In this document: positions 34,204 to 43,085 of the stretch, piece by piece
Numbering within the stretch: the first letter of the stretch is position 1
Layout: each line of letters begins with the position of its first letter
DNA from: Bacteroidota bacterium
GTDB lineage: Bacteria; Bacteroidota; Rhodothermia; Rhodothermales; Rubricoccaceae
Direction of reading: 5' to 3'
Assembly: GCA_039821555.1 (NCBI GenBank)
Contig: JBCBNX010000001.1
Coordinates: forward strand, 112,576-176,575
DNA: 64,000 nucleotides
Notes under the pieces: model-generated
The model's database searches: none
The model's input: the letters and a program-made list of their open reading frames with translations, nothing else
What the model was told of the DNA's origin: nothing
Program-made: the position numbers and the translations under genes

Positions 34204-34405
34204 GGCGGAGGCACCCCGCCACCTCACGCGCCTTGCGCAGAAGCTCGAAGACGGCTACACTCCGCGTCCGTTTTTCGACGAGGCCGTTGAGCGCGAGCGC
34301 CGCGATAGCTGGAAGCACGGCGGGCGCACAGTCCAGGGGGCTGCGATGCCCCCTGACTCTGGTGACAGGCAACGGGGTCAGTTGGATCTGTTCGGCTCGG
34401 GATGA
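34172..34405 (+). CDS. Possible 77-residue protein or detached remnant downstream of the DUF763 frame
   Basis: A GTG at 34172 opens a charged 77-codon frame reading RHLTRLAQKLEDGYTPRPFF and ending GQLDLFGSG. It overlaps the DUF763 gene by 32 bases in another phase. Composition is plausible for a soluble protein. It does not resemble the DUF763 C-terminus I know, so it could be an independent gene or the remainder of a fusion partner after a frameshift. Confidence 0.42.
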   Translation: MERAKLGQTDRAEAPRHLTRLAQKLEDGYTPRPFFDEAVERERRDSWKHGGRTVQGAAMPPDSGDRQRGQLDLFGSG

Positions 34406-34497
34406 GCACCCAGTGTAGCTGCAGGGCAATACGGGACGACCTGGACGCGAGGGATCAGCAACGGCAGTATCCTACCGCGCTCCGTAATCGTACGTCT

Positions 34498-35664
34498 ATG
34501 CTCTCCTCATTTCTGGGTAGTTACTGGCCTCGTCTGCCCCTTCTGTTCACGGCGTTGTCGCTGGTGTGGGGTGGGCTGTGGATCGGCTCGACGCAGACAG
34601 ACATGTCGTTCGTGCTGGCTGTCGATCTCGTGCTGCCCGAGGTGACCTACTGGAATGGATGGGCGATGCTCACGCCTGTGATCGTCTGGCTGGCCCATCG
34701 ATCCGTCAACGCTTTTCGCCGCCCGTCGTGGCAGTGGGCCCTGCACCTGCCGCTCGGCCTGCTCGTGGGAGCCGCTGCCTACGCTCTGGGTGCCGGGCTC
34801 TACGCAGCGGCGTACGTGCTAGTGGAGGCGGGAGGAATGCCCCTCGGCGAGACGCTGGGCGCGCGCATCGCGGAACGCTCGGAGATTCTCGTGAGCTTTT
34901 GGATCCCGTTCGGCTTCCTCGTCTACGTCCTGCTGATCGGCGTCGGGCTCACCCAGGGCTACCTGCGTCGGCTCCGCAACGAGGAGCGGCAGTCGGCGGC
35001 CCTACGCGCCCAACTCGCTGAGGCCCGCCTCGACGTACTCGCGCGGCAACTGCACCCGCACTTCCTCTTCAACGCGCTCAACACGATCTCGGCGACCCTG
35101 CACGAAGACCCGGCGGCGGCGGATCGGATGCTCAGCCGGCTCGGCGGTTTTCTTCGGCGCACGCTCGACCAAGTAGACCGGCCCGTGGTGCCATTGCGCG
35201 ACGACCTCGCCTTTTGCAGGCAGTACCTCGGCATCGTCCAGGACCGCTTCGAGACGCGCCTGACCGTGGACTTCGATGTCGATCCGGTGGTGGAGGACGC
35301 GGCGGTGCCCTACCTGCTGTTGCAACCGCTCGTCGAGAACGCCGTGCAGCATGGCGTGGCGCGGCATGCCGGCCCGGCCACCGTTGAGGTGCGAGGACGA
35401 AGGGACGATGCAGCGGTCACGATCGAGGTGTACAACTCGGCGCCTCCTGGAGGGCTGGCCGACGCCTCGAAGCGAAGGGAGGTGGGACTCGGGCTTGCCA
35501 ACACGCGGGCACGCCTGGAGGCCGCGTTCGCTGGCTCCGCTCAGGTAGCGCCCTCAGTCGTGCTCGCGCCCGCTGAGGGAGGCGTGGTGGCGCGGCTCCG
35601 CTTTCCATACCGCTCCGTCAAAGACACGGCAGTCACCGCAGACGTGGTCGCGGCCGATGGGTAG
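34498..35664 (+). CDS. Sensor histidine kinase, LytS/YehU type
   Basis: 388 residues. Four membrane helices (about 5-145: FTALSLVWGGLWIG, WAMLTPVIVWLAHRS, LHLPLGLLVGAAAYALGAGL, IPFGFLVYVLLIGVGL) precede a His_kinase domain with the phospho-acceptor in LARQLHPHFLFNALNTISAT and an ATPase domain with LLLQPLVENAVQHGVARH and GLGLANTRARLEAAF. Start at 34498 (MLSSFLGSYW) gives the first helix at the N-terminus. The following LytTR regulator overlaps it by eight bases, making this a complete two-component pair. The signal is not known. Confidence 0.93.
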   Translation: MLSSFLGSYWPRLPLLFTALSLVWGGLWIGSTQTDMSFVLAVDLVLPEVTYWNGWAMLTPVIVWLAHRSVNAFRRPSWQWALHLPLGLLVGAAAYALGAGLYAAAYVLVEAGGMPLGETLGARIAERSEILVSFWIPFGFLVYVLLIGVGLTQGYLRRLRNEERQSAALRAQLAEARLDVLARQLHPHFLFNALNTISATLHEDPAAADRMLSRLGGFLRRTLDQVDRPVVPLRDDLAFCRQYLGIVQDRFETRLTVDFDVDPVVEDAAVPYLLLQPLVENAVQHGVARHAGPATVEVRGRRDDAAVTIEVYNSAPPGGLADASKRREVGLGLANTRARLEAAFAGSAQVAPSVVLAPAEGGVVARLRFPYRSVKDTAVTADVVAADG

Positions 35665-36466
35665 CGCTGCGTATTCCGCGACAAGTCGCCTCCGAACCGT
35701 GGCCGTAGACGACGAGCCGCCTGCGTTGCGGAAGTTGGCACGATGGCTGGCCGAGGACCCCGACATCGAAGTCGTGGCGACCTGCGCCGACGGCTTCGAG
35801 GCGCTCGACGTGTTGGAACAGCATCGCGTCGACCTGCTCGTCCTCGACATTCAGATGCCCGAACTGTCAGGCTTCGACGTGCTCCGGCGACGCCCGCCGG
35901 GTCCTGAGCCAGTTGTCGTCTTCGCGACGGCCTACGACGCCTACGCCATCCAGGCGTTTGAGCACCACGCCGCGGGCTACCTGCTGAAGCCGTACGATCG
36001 GGCTCGGTTCGCTTCGACCCTCGCTCATGCCAAGGCGCAACACCGAGGGCGCTCGCCGAGTGGCGAGGCCAAGGCGCACACCCAGGCGGCCCTAGCGTCC
36101 TTGCTCGACGCGGTACGCCCCCAGGAGCCCTACCTCGACCACCTCGCCGTGCGCCTCGCCGACCGAGTCGACCTGGTGCGGGTCGCCGACGTGGACTGGA
36201 TCGAGGCCAGCGGCAACTACGTGACGGTGCATGCCGGGGGAACTCGACATCTGATCCGCACCTCGCTCACGCGTGTGGCCTCCCGGCTCGACCCGCGGCG
36301 CTTCCTCCGCATCCATCGCTCGACGGTGGTCCACCTCGACCGCGTGCAGTCTCTAGTCCCGGCCTCCCACGGCGACTACACGGTGGTTCTGCGCGACGGC
36401 ACGACGTTGAACATGAGCCGAACCTACCGCGAGCACCTTCAGCGCGTGCTCGAACTCGGTTTTTAA
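35657..36466 (+). CDS. LytTR-type response regulator
   Basis: 269 residues. Receiver domain (about 12-125) with acidic pocket VDDE, phospho-acceptor Asp64 in LLVLDIQMPELSG and Lys in YLLKPYDRARF. The LytTR DNA-binding domain (about 160-269) shows DVDWIEASGNYVTVHAGG, IRTSLTRVASRLDPRRFLRIHRS and ending TLNMSRTYREHLQRVL. It overlaps the kinase gene by eight bases and should be its partner. Targets are unknown; LytTR regulators bind direct repeats upstream of their genes, and none could be recognised in the window. Confidence 0.95.
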   Translation: MGSAAYSATSRLRTVAVDDEPPALRKLARWLAEDPDIEVVATCADGFEALDVLEQHRVDLLVLDIQMPELSGFDVLRRRPPGPEPVVVFATAYDAYAIQAFEHHAAGYLLKPYDRARFASTLAHAKAQHRGRSPSGEAKAHTQAALASLLDAVRPQEPYLDHLAVRLADRVDLVRVADVDWIEASGNYVTVHAGGTRHLIRTSLTRVASRLDPRRFLRIHRSTVVHLDRVQSLVPASHGDYTVVLRDGTTLNMSRTYREHLQRVLELGF

Positions 36467-36653
36467 GCGACACGCCACACGGGGCGGTCGGGAGATGGGC
36501 CTGTCGTTTCAGAGGCCTGTCGTGCCGGTTTACACCAGCAGGGTCCGGCTCGGCCCTGCGCGAGGGTCGCTGGGGAGTGAGTCGCCTACGTTGCGCGGCG
36601 CGTGGGGCCGAGGTGGCCCGCGCTCATGCTCGACCACCTACGTAGTGACCACT

Positions 36654-37835
36654 ATGCGTCTCCTGCTTCTCCTCGTTTTTCTCGCTCCGGCCGCGCTCGC
36701 TCAGACCGTGAGCAGCATCTCTTTCCGCTCGTCCCAAACGATGGACGGGCTCTATGTGGACGAGGTCACCGGCGAGCTTTTCGCCGTCGGCGGCTTCATC
36801 GGGACCAATGTCTACAGCGTCGAGCCAGCGGGTGGGCTGAGCGTATTCGCCACAGGGCTGACTGGGCCGATTCACCTGACCCGCGCGCCGGACGGCAACT
36901 ACTACGTGACCGAGTTCACGCCGCTCAATACGCAGAACGGCACCGTGAGCCGTGTCACGCCCACGGGCGATGTCACGGAGTTCGCAGTCGTCCCCGCTGG
37001 GCCGAGCGACATCGTGGCTGACGCCGAGGGCAACCTCTACGTCTCGCAATTCGGCATCGTGAGCAACGATCCGAGCACCAACGGCAACGGCGATAGCATC
37101 ACGAAGATCACGCCCGACGGCACCGTCTCCGTGTTCTCGGCAGGCGGCTTGCTCGCGGCCCCTGTCGGGCTCGACTTCGACGACGAGGGTAACCTCTATG
37201 CGGCCAACATCTTCGATGGCCTTATCGTCAAAATGACGCCCGACGGCACGCAGTCGCTCTTTGCCTCGTTGCCCGTGACGGCGCCCTTCACGATCGGGCA
37301 CCTTGTTTGGTCCAACGGACGGCTCTACGCGACCCATCTCGGGGCCAACCAGATCCACGTCTTCGAGCGCGACGGCACCGGCCGCGTACTCGCCGGTAGT
37401 GGCGAAAACGGTCGACAGGATGGCCCCGCTGCCGAGGCCACGTTTAGCAGCCCCAACGGCATCGCCGCCTCCGTCACGGGGGACACGCTCTACGTCAGTG
37501 AGTACATCGGCGCCGTCAACCGCATCCGCATGATCACGCTCGACGGGGCCGTCTCCACTGAACCGGACGCGCGGGACATGGGCCTTGAATTGCAGCACTA
37601 TCCGAACCCCATCGCGGACGCGGCGCAGATCACGTACGCGTTGGATGCACCGGCTGAGGCAACGCTCACGGTCTACGATGCATTGGGGCGGACCGTCGCC
37701 CGACTCGCCGAAGGCATGCACGCGACGGGCAGGCACGCAGTACGGTGGGACCGGGCAGCGCAGCCGGCTGGCCTTTATGTACTGAGGCTGCAAGTTGGAA
37801 CCGACGCCGTGATACGGCGGATGATTGTGCAGTGA
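36654..37835 (+). CDS. Secreted NHL/SMP-30-like beta-propeller with a type-IX-style C-terminal tail
   Basis: 393 residues. Signal peptide [17 protein letters not shown], then six blade-like repeats of the form [19 protein letters not shown] and [18 protein letters not shown] (30-290), then a C-terminal sorting-type domain (about 305-393) beginning [18 protein letters not shown] with [15 protein letters not shown] and [11 protein letters not shown], ending RRMIVQ. The tail is typical of cargo of type IX secretion, placing the protein outside the outer membrane. Function of the propeller is unknown (streptogramin-lyase and gluconolactonase folds are similar). The start at 36654 is set by the signal peptide. 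An earlier in-frame reading to 36495 is spurious. Confidence 0.87.
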   Translation: MRLLLLLVFLAPAALAQTVSSISFRSSQTMDGLYVDEVTGELFAVGGFIGTNVYSVEPAGGLSVFATGLTGPIHLTRAPDGNYYVTEFTPLNTQNGTVSRVTPTGDVTEFAVVPAGPSDIVADAEGNLYVSQFGIVSNDPSTNGNGDSITKITPDGTVSVFSAGGLLAAPVGLDFDDEGNLYAANIFDGLIVKMTPDGTQSLFASLPVTAPFTIGHLVWSNGRLYATHLGANQIHVFERDGTGRVLAGSGENGRQDGPAAEATFSSPNGIAASVTGDTLYVSEYIGAVNRIRMITLDGAVSTEPDARDMGLELQHYPNPIADAAQITYALDAPAEATLTVYDALGRTVARLAEGMHATGRHAVRWDRAAQPAGLYVLRLQVGTDAVIRRMIVQ

Positions 37836-37977
37836 TCTCGCAGACAGCAGGGCTTCAGAGAAGGAAGGGATAGGCCGCAAACTTCCCTCGGTTCACATCG
37901 TAGATACGAGGCTCCGTCCGGCGGTCCGAGATATCTTTCGGACCCCGCGTTTTCTCCGTTTGCCTGTCTCTAGCCTC

Positions 37978-39780
37978 GTGGATCAGTCCCGCATCCGCAA
38001 CTTCTGCATCATTGCCCACATCGACCACGGCAAGTCGACGCTGGCCGACCGGCTGCTCGAAGCCACGGGCACGCTCACCCAGCGCGAGATGCAGGACCAG
38101 GTCCTCGACTCGATGGACCTCGAGCGCGAGCGCGGCATCACGATCAAGAGCCACGCCATCCGCATGAACTACACGGCGGAGGATGGCCAGGATTACGTGG
38201 TCAACTTGATCGACACGCCGGGGCACGTCGACTTCACCTATGAGGTCAGCCGGGCGCTGCAGGCCTGCGAGGGCGCGATCCTCGTCGTCGACGCCGCGCA
38301 GGGCATCGAGGCGCAGACGATCTCGAACCTCTACCTCGCGCTCGACGCCGACCTGGAGATTATCCCGGTCCTCAATAAGGTCGACCTGCCGAGTGCCCGG
38401 CCCGAACTCGTGGCCAAGTCGATCACGGACCTCATCGGCGGCGACCCGGACGACGTGCTACACGTGAGCGCCAAGACGGGGGAGGGCGTCCCGGCGGTGC
38501 TGGAGCGCATCATCGAGCGCGTGCCGCCCCCGAAGGGCGATCCCGAGGCGCCGCTGCAAGCCCTCATCTTTGACTCGGCGTTCGACACCTACCGGGGCTC
38601 CGTCGTCTACGTCCGCGTAGTCGAAGGCACGATCCGCGACGGCGACGGCATCACGTTCATGGCGACGGACGCCCGCTACAACGCCGAGGAGATCGGCCAC
38701 CTGACGCTCGGGCGGACGCCCGTGAAGACGCTCGTCCCCGGCGAGGTCGGCTATATCGTCGGCAGCGTGAAGGACGTGCAGGACACCCGCGTGGGCGACA
38801 CGGTCACGCACAGCCGCAAGGGCGCCGAGAAGCCGCTGCCCGGCTACCGCGACGTCAAGCCGATGGTCTTCTCGGGCATCTACCCGACCGACTCCGCCGA
38901 TTTCGAAGACCTCCGCGCGTCGCTCGACAAGCTCCAACTCTCCGACGCAGCGCTCCGCTACGAGCCTGAGACGTCCGCCGCGCTCGGCTTCGGCTTCCGC
39001 GTCGGTTTCCTCGGCATGCTCCACATGGAGATCGTCCAAGAGCGCCTCGACCGCGAGTTCGACCTCGATATCATCACGACGCTCCCCAACGTGCGTTACA
39101 CGGTGGCGCTGACCGACGGCACGGAGGAGATGGTCGAAAACCCGTCCGAGATGCCGGAGACAGGCCGCATCGACGAGATTCGCGAGCCGTATGTCAAGGC
39201 CGAGATCATCACGCCGACCGACTACATCGGCCCGCTGATGCAGCTCTGCCAGGAGCGCCGCGGGGAGTACATCAACACGCAGTATTTCGACGAGGAGCGC
39301 GTCGGCCTGCAGTACAACCTCCCGCTAGCCGAGATCGTTTTCGACTTCTACGACCGCCTGAAGTCGTTCTCGCGCGGGTATGCGAGCTTCGACTACGAGT
39401 TCATCGGCGAGCGCCCCTCGAACCTCGTCAAGCTCGACGTGCTCCTCAACGGCGACGCCGTCGATGCACTGTCGACCATCGTCCACCGCGACAAGGCCTA
39501 CCACATGGGCCGCAAGCTCGGCCAGAAGCTCCGCGAGCTCATCCCGCGCCAGCTTTTCGACGTGGCGATCCAGGCGGCCATCGGCAACAAGGTGATTGCG
39601 CGCGAGACCGTGAAGGCGCTCCGCAAGGACGTGACCGCGCGCTGCTACGGCGGCGACATTTCGCGCAAGCGCAAGCTGCTCGAAAAGCAGAAAGCGGGCA
39701 AGAAGCGCATGAAGCAGGTCGGCTCGGTGGACGTGCCGCAGGAGGCCTTCCTCGCCGTGCTCTCCATGGGAGACGAGTGA
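37978..39780 (+). CDS. lepA: Translation elongation factor 4 (LepA)
   Basis: 600 residues, full length. Ribosome-binding GTPase that backs up or remodels stalled ribosomes. GTPase motifs: G1 [11 protein letters not shown]2 GITI, G3 DTPGHVDF, G4 NKVDLP, G5 SAKTGEG. Domain II, III, V and the LepA-specific C-terminal domain ([40 protein letters not shown]) are all present. Start is GTG at 37978 ([16 protein letters not shown]); an in-frame reading from 37825 overlaps the previous gene and is not conserved-looking. Monocistronic by position. Confidence 0.98.
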   Translation: MDQSRIRNFCIIAHIDHGKSTLADRLLEATGTLTQREMQDQVLDSMDLERERGITIKSHAIRMNYTAEDGQDYVVNLIDTPGHVDFTYEVSRALQACEGAILVVDAAQGIEAQTISNLYLALDADLEIIPVLNKVDLPSARPELVAKSITDLIGGDPDDVLHVSAKTGEGVPAVLERIIERVPPPKGDPEAPLQALIFDSAFDTYRGSVVYVRVVEGTIRDGDGITFMATDARYNAEEIGHLTLGRTPVKTLVPGEVGYIVGSVKDVQDTRVGDTVTHSRKGAEKPLPGYRDVKPMVFSGIYPTDSADFEDLRASLDKLQLSDAALRYEPETSAALGFGFRVGFLGMLHMEIVQERLDREFDLDIITTLPNVRYTVALTDGTEEMVENPSEMPETGRIDEIREPYVKAEIITPTDYIGPLMQLCQERRGEYINTQYFDEERVGLQYNLPLAEIVFDFYDRLKSFSRGYASFDYEFIGERPSNLVKLDVLLNGDAVDALSTIVHRDKAYHMGRKLGQKLRELIPRQLFDVAIQAAIGNKVIARETVKALRKDVTARCYGGDISRKRKLLEKQKAGKKRMKQVGSVDVPQEAFLAVLSMGDE

Positions 39781-39975
39781 CGCCTGGCGTGTGCTCTAGC
39801 GAGCCCATGCGTGTAGTGTTGAGTGCGGCTCGTCTGGTTGGTGTCCGTACGCGCGTACCCAGCGCTACGTTTGCACTCCAGAGGCTTGCCTTCGGTCGAG
39901 AATGGACGGAGTTTTGCGGGACCACATGGGTGGGTGCTCCGTAGGCATCCGAAGCGCGCTCGACCTTCCACCACC

Positions 39976-40824
39976 ATGCTGTTCTCTCTGCTCATGCCGT
40001 TCTCGGGACGCTGTGTTCTAGCTGCTATCTTTGCCGTTGGTTTAGCCACGCCGCTAGCCGCGCAGGATGTGGTGAAGGTCCTCCAGAAGCAACGAGAGCG
40101 CGCGCGTGTGATCGAGGTGCTCGACGAGAAAGGAGCCTCGGCAGAGCCCGTGTCCATCGACGCGCCGGAGCTTCACGAAGACGAGGTGACGGGGTGGATC
40201 GCAGCGGAGCGGATCGCGCGGGCGCAGCGCGTCGCAGACTCGCTGCAGGCCATCGAAGACTCGCTAGCGGCACTACCCCCCCTTACGGAGGTGCGCTTCC
40301 GCAAAGTGGAGCCGCACGAGCAAGGCGAGTTCCTCGATCAAAACATCGAAGCGTATTGGATGTCGACATCGCTACCCACGCCAATGGACTCGGTGGCCAC
40401 GCTGTACCTGCGCGGGCGCTTAGCCATGCAATACGGTACGCCGACCCGCAACGCTGCGGCGGTGGAGCAAGAGCAGTACGGCGGCAGCGAGTTCGTCCAG
40501 TTCGAATACTGGTTCGTCGTCAACGACTCCATCCCGCTCATGGTGCTTGACCGCAACGGACCGGAGGGCATGGGTCTGCTCGTGGCGGGCGACCGCAAGC
40601 ACGAAGCCCTCCTGGGGCACGTCAAGGCAATGCTCGCCGACCAACTCGTCGCCTCGACGCGCCTGGCGTCGTACGTGGACTACTACCAGTCGCGCAACAC
40701 GCGGCAGTGGTACCGGGCGGGCTACGACGGGACGACGTTCTTCGTCAACGCGATCCGGCGCCCGAGGTGGGCGCGGCGCATCCCGGCGCCCGACCAGCGG
40801 CAGAAGTGGACCATCCATCGCTAG
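39976..40824 (+). CDS. Secreted protein of unknown function
   Basis: 282 residues. A signal peptide (VLAAIFAVGLATPLAAQ, cleavage after AAQ) is followed by a helical, charged region with VLQKQRERARVIEVLDEKG and a C-terminal mixed domain with FEYWFVVNDSIPLMVLDRNGP and QWYRAGYDGTTFFVNAIRR. I know of no family with this pattern. Composition and codon use match neighbours and a typical signal peptide argue it is expressed. It stands alone between lepA and the DUF2147 gene. Confidence 0.75.
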   Translation: MLFSLLMPFSGRCVLAAIFAVGLATPLAAQDVVKVLQKQRERARVIEVLDEKGASAEPVSIDAPELHEDEVTGWIAAERIARAQRVADSLQAIEDSLAALPPLTEVRFRKVEPHEQGEFLDQNIEAYWMSTSLPTPMDSVATLYLRGRLAMQYGTPTRNAAAVEQEQYGGSEFVQFEYWFVVNDSIPLMVLDRNGPEGMGLLVAGDRKHEALLGHVKAMLADQLVASTRLASYVDYYQSRNTRQWYRAGYDGTTFFVNAIRRPRWARRIPAPDQRQKWTIHR

Positions 40825-41027
40825 CCTTGCTCGCGGTGCGCGACCGGTGCTGGAGAATAGGTTTGTGGCAGGGTGAACATGGAGCCCATGCTGAGACATG
40901 CGGCGCGTGTTGCTTTCGAGCACGGGCGGGCGGCTTGCTTGGAGACGGACCGCCGCGCGTACTAGATTGCGGCGGGACAGCGTTCTCCACGCGCTCCCTC
41001 GACTTCTCGACACCACCGAACACCCCC

Positions 41028-41489
41028 ATGCGTTTCTCTTTCCGCGCACTGCTCCTCGCCGCGCTCGCCTTCGGCGTCTCGCTCCCCGCGCTCGCCCAGT
41101 CGCCGGTTGGCCGCTGGTACACCATCGATGACGAGGACGGTCGCAAAAAGTCCATCGTCGAGGTCTACGAGGCCGATGGCAAGCTCAACGGCCGCATCAT
41201 CACGCTCATCGGCGAAGAAGGCAACACTGACCAGCTTTGCATCGACTGCGCCGAGGGTTTCGATGGACTCGAACTCGATGGCGTCGTCATCCTGACCGGC
41301 ATGTCCGACGACGACGGCGACGGTGAGTATACCGGAGGCCGCATCACCGACCCGAAGAGCGGCAAGCGCTACAAGGCCAAGATGGAACTCAACGACGACG
41401 GCCACCTCGAAGTCCGGGGGTATCTCGGTATCTCGTTGCTCGGACGTACCCAAGTGTGGGAACCCGCCGCGCCTGACGCGACGGAGTAA
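41028..41489 (+). CDS. DUF2147 secreted protein
   Basis: 153 residues. Signal peptide MRFSFRALLLAALAFGVSLPALAQ, then the DUF2147 domain: GRWYTIDDEDGRKKSIVEVY, EADGKLNGRIITLIGEEGN, CIDCAEGFDGLELDGVVIL and GGRITDPKSGKRYKAKMEL, ending RGYLGISLLGRTQVWE. The domain is an all-beta sandwich common in Bacteroidetes and Proteobacteria; its biochemical role is not known. The CIDC pair may form a disulfide in the periplasm. A strong terminator follows. Confidence 0.9.
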   Translation: MRFSFRALLLAALAFGVSLPALAQSPVGRWYTIDDEDGRKKSIVEVYEADGKLNGRIITLIGEEGNTDQLCIDCAEGFDGLELDGVVILTGMSDDDGDGEYTGGRITDPKSGKRYKAKMELNDDGHLEVRGYLGISLLGRTQVWEPAAPDATE

Positions 41490-41509
41490 GCGCGACGCAC
41501 TCAGCTTGC

Positions 41510-41550
41510 GACGCCCCCCGCACGACTCGGTGCGGAGGGCGTCTTTTTTT
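41510..41550 (+). terminator. Rho-independent terminator of the DUF2147 gene
   Basis: Stem GACGCCCCCCGCAC (41510-41523) with GTGCGGAGGGCGTC (41530-41543), one mismatch, six-base loop and seven T residues (41544-41550). Confidence 0.92.
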
Positions 41551-41647
41551 GCCCGACCGCGCCGCTAGCTAACCTTCTGATAATCCACGCGGACCCTTGC
41601 CACGGGGCAACCCGACGGTATCTTCCGCAAACCCACCCGTTCTAACG

Positions 41648-42283
41648 ATGGAGGCCCACTCTTCTCAGACCTCTACGTCTTCGCTCCCGCTCTCGACCAC
41701 GTCGGTCCTGCACGCCCTCGCCGCTCGCGAGGCCTTCGATGGGGACACGGCGATGAGTAGCACGCTCTCATCCGCGACCGTTCTCGGCGGGCACGTCCTG
41801 GTGCTCAACGCCGACTACCGCGCCATCTCGGTGTGCAGCGTCCAGCGCGCTGTCGTGCTCGTGATGCTGCAAAAGGCCGAACTCGTCGAGGTGCGTTCGG
41901 GCATGTCGCTGCGGTCCGCGCGCAGCAAGTTTCCGTGCCCAAGCATCGTCCGGCTGCGCGTCTACGTCCGTGTGCCCTACAAGCGCATCCTGCTCTCGCG
42001 CAAGAACGTGATGCGCCGCGACCGTCACACGTGTCAGTACTGCGGCCGCCGCGACAAGCTCACCATCGACCACGTACTGCCAAAGTCGCGTGGGGGTAAG
42101 GACACGTGGGAAAACCTTGCGACGGCCTGCGTGGACTGTAACAACCGCAAGGGCAACCGCACGCCTGACGAGGCGGAGATGCCGCTCGCGCGCAAGCCGT
42201 TCCGCCCAAGCCACGTCATGTTCATCCGCGACTTCCTCGGGTCGCTTGACGATGCGTGGAAGCCGTATTTGTACCTAGCCTAG
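41648..42283 (+). CDS. HNH endonuclease-domain protein
   Basis: 211 residues. N-terminal region VLVLNADYRAISVCSVQRAVVL (50-71) and RLRVYVRVPYKRILLSRKNV are typical of a group of HNH proteins found across Bacteroidetes and Cyanobacteria. The HNH domain has zinc cysteines at 129/132 (CQYC) and 161/164 (CVDC), DH at 141-142 (TIDHVLPKSRGGKDTWENL) and NN at 165-166. The group is widespread and chromosomal, but its role is not established; no intein or mobile intron surrounds it. The first 40 residues are Ser/Thr-rich; ATG at 41753 is an alternative start. An octad inverted repeat follows the stop directly. Confidence 0.9.
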   Translation: MEAHSSQTSTSSLPLSTTSVLHALAAREAFDGDTAMSSTLSSATVLGGHVLVLNADYRAISVCSVQRAVVLVMLQKAELVEVRSGMSLRSARSKFPCPSIVRLRVYVRVPYKRILLSRKNVMRRDRHTCQYCGRRDKLTIDHVLPKSRGGKDTWENLATACVDCNNRKGNRTPDEAEMPLARKPFRPSHVMFIRDFLGSLDDAWKPYLYLA

Positions 42284-42293
42284 CCGGTGTTCC

Positions 42294-42381
42294 TCAGTGG
42301 TTCGGTGGTCCAGGGCTTCGGTGGGATTCGCCGCCTCTCCGAAGTGCTGGACCACTGAGATGCTGGAGCACAAGGCTGAAA
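42294..42381 (+). repeat. Octad inverted-repeat element after the HNH gene
   Basis: Eight-base units TCAGTGGT, TCGGTGGT, CCAGGGCT and TCGGTGGG run from 42294 to 42325; reverse-orientation units AAGTGCTG, GACCACTG, AGATGCTG and GAGCACAA run from 42342 to 42373 (phase of eight kept throughout). The arms 42305-42321 and 42339-42355 pair at 15 of 17 positions. Confidence 0.75.
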
Positions 42382-42462
42382 AAGCCGTGGAGGTGGCACC
42401 GGGGTCGTGGGTGGGCATACAGGAAGCCGCAAGCCGATTGCCCACCGCTGACAGCCTACCCC

Positions 42463-42954
42463 ATGAACATCCTCTCCAACCGCCTCTTCGCTCGTGCGCT
42501 GTGGGTGCTGCCGCTCCTGCTGCTGACGATCTGCGTCTCACTCGTGCGCGCTGGCATGGAGCAACTGGAAGTGCTGCGGGAGGGAACCACCGTCAGCGCC
42601 GAGGTCGTCGAGGTCTTCACCCGTGAACGTGCCGAGATCACGTACGGCGAACTACGCCTCGTGGCCACACCGCCGGAGGCGACACAGCCCGAGAGCCTCG
42701 CCGTCGAGTTGCCGCTCACGTTCCTCAAGGACGTGGAGGCGCGCGATCCAGAGACGATGGACATCGTGATGACAGCGGGTAGCGAGCAGGTGGTGCTCGT
42801 CCCGTACCAGCGCCAGCAGGTACAGCTTACGTTCATCAACGCGGCGATGGCGCTCGTTGGCTTCCTTGGGCTCGCTCCGATGGTCTTCTTTTGGAACAGA
42901 ACGCTTGCGCGGGAGGGCGACCCTGCGGACATCGGCTCCGCCGAATCGACCTAG
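42463..42954 (+). CDS. Small two-helix membrane protein of unknown function
   Basis: 163 residues. A helix near the N-terminus (ALWVLPLLLLTICVSLVRAG, about 10-29) and another near the C-terminus (NAAMALVGFLGLAPMVFFWN, about 127-146) flank a beta-rich domain (EGTTVSAEVVEVFTRERAEITYG, VVLVPYQRQQVQL). The layout, helix-domain-helix with V-x-A-x-V-V strand, resembles DUF3592 proteins, but I cannot assign the family. The in-frame reading from 42256 crosses the repeat element and is not the true start. The protein may be related in fold to the one at 21236-21724. Confidence 0.65.
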   Translation: MNILSNRLFARALWVLPLLLLTICVSLVRAGMEQLEVLREGTTVSAEVVEVFTRERAEITYGELRLVATPPEATQPESLAVELPLTFLKDVEARDPETMDIVMTAGSEQVVLVPYQRQQVQLTFINAAMALVGFLGLAPMVFFWNRTLAREGDPADIGSAEST

Positions 42955-43085
42955 CTCGGCCCAATTGGAACTCGGTCTGGCTTGAAATCGCACAATCGTT
43001 GGGCTAAGTCCAACACCGCTTCGATTTTTGTGGCGGGAGCACTAGGTTTGGGGGATACCACCATCCCACTGCCTATACCGCCCTC

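Noticed and set aside
37825-37977. N-terminal extension of LepA
   Set aside because: LepA homology starts at the GTG at 37978; the added residues overlap the preceding gene and are not family-like.
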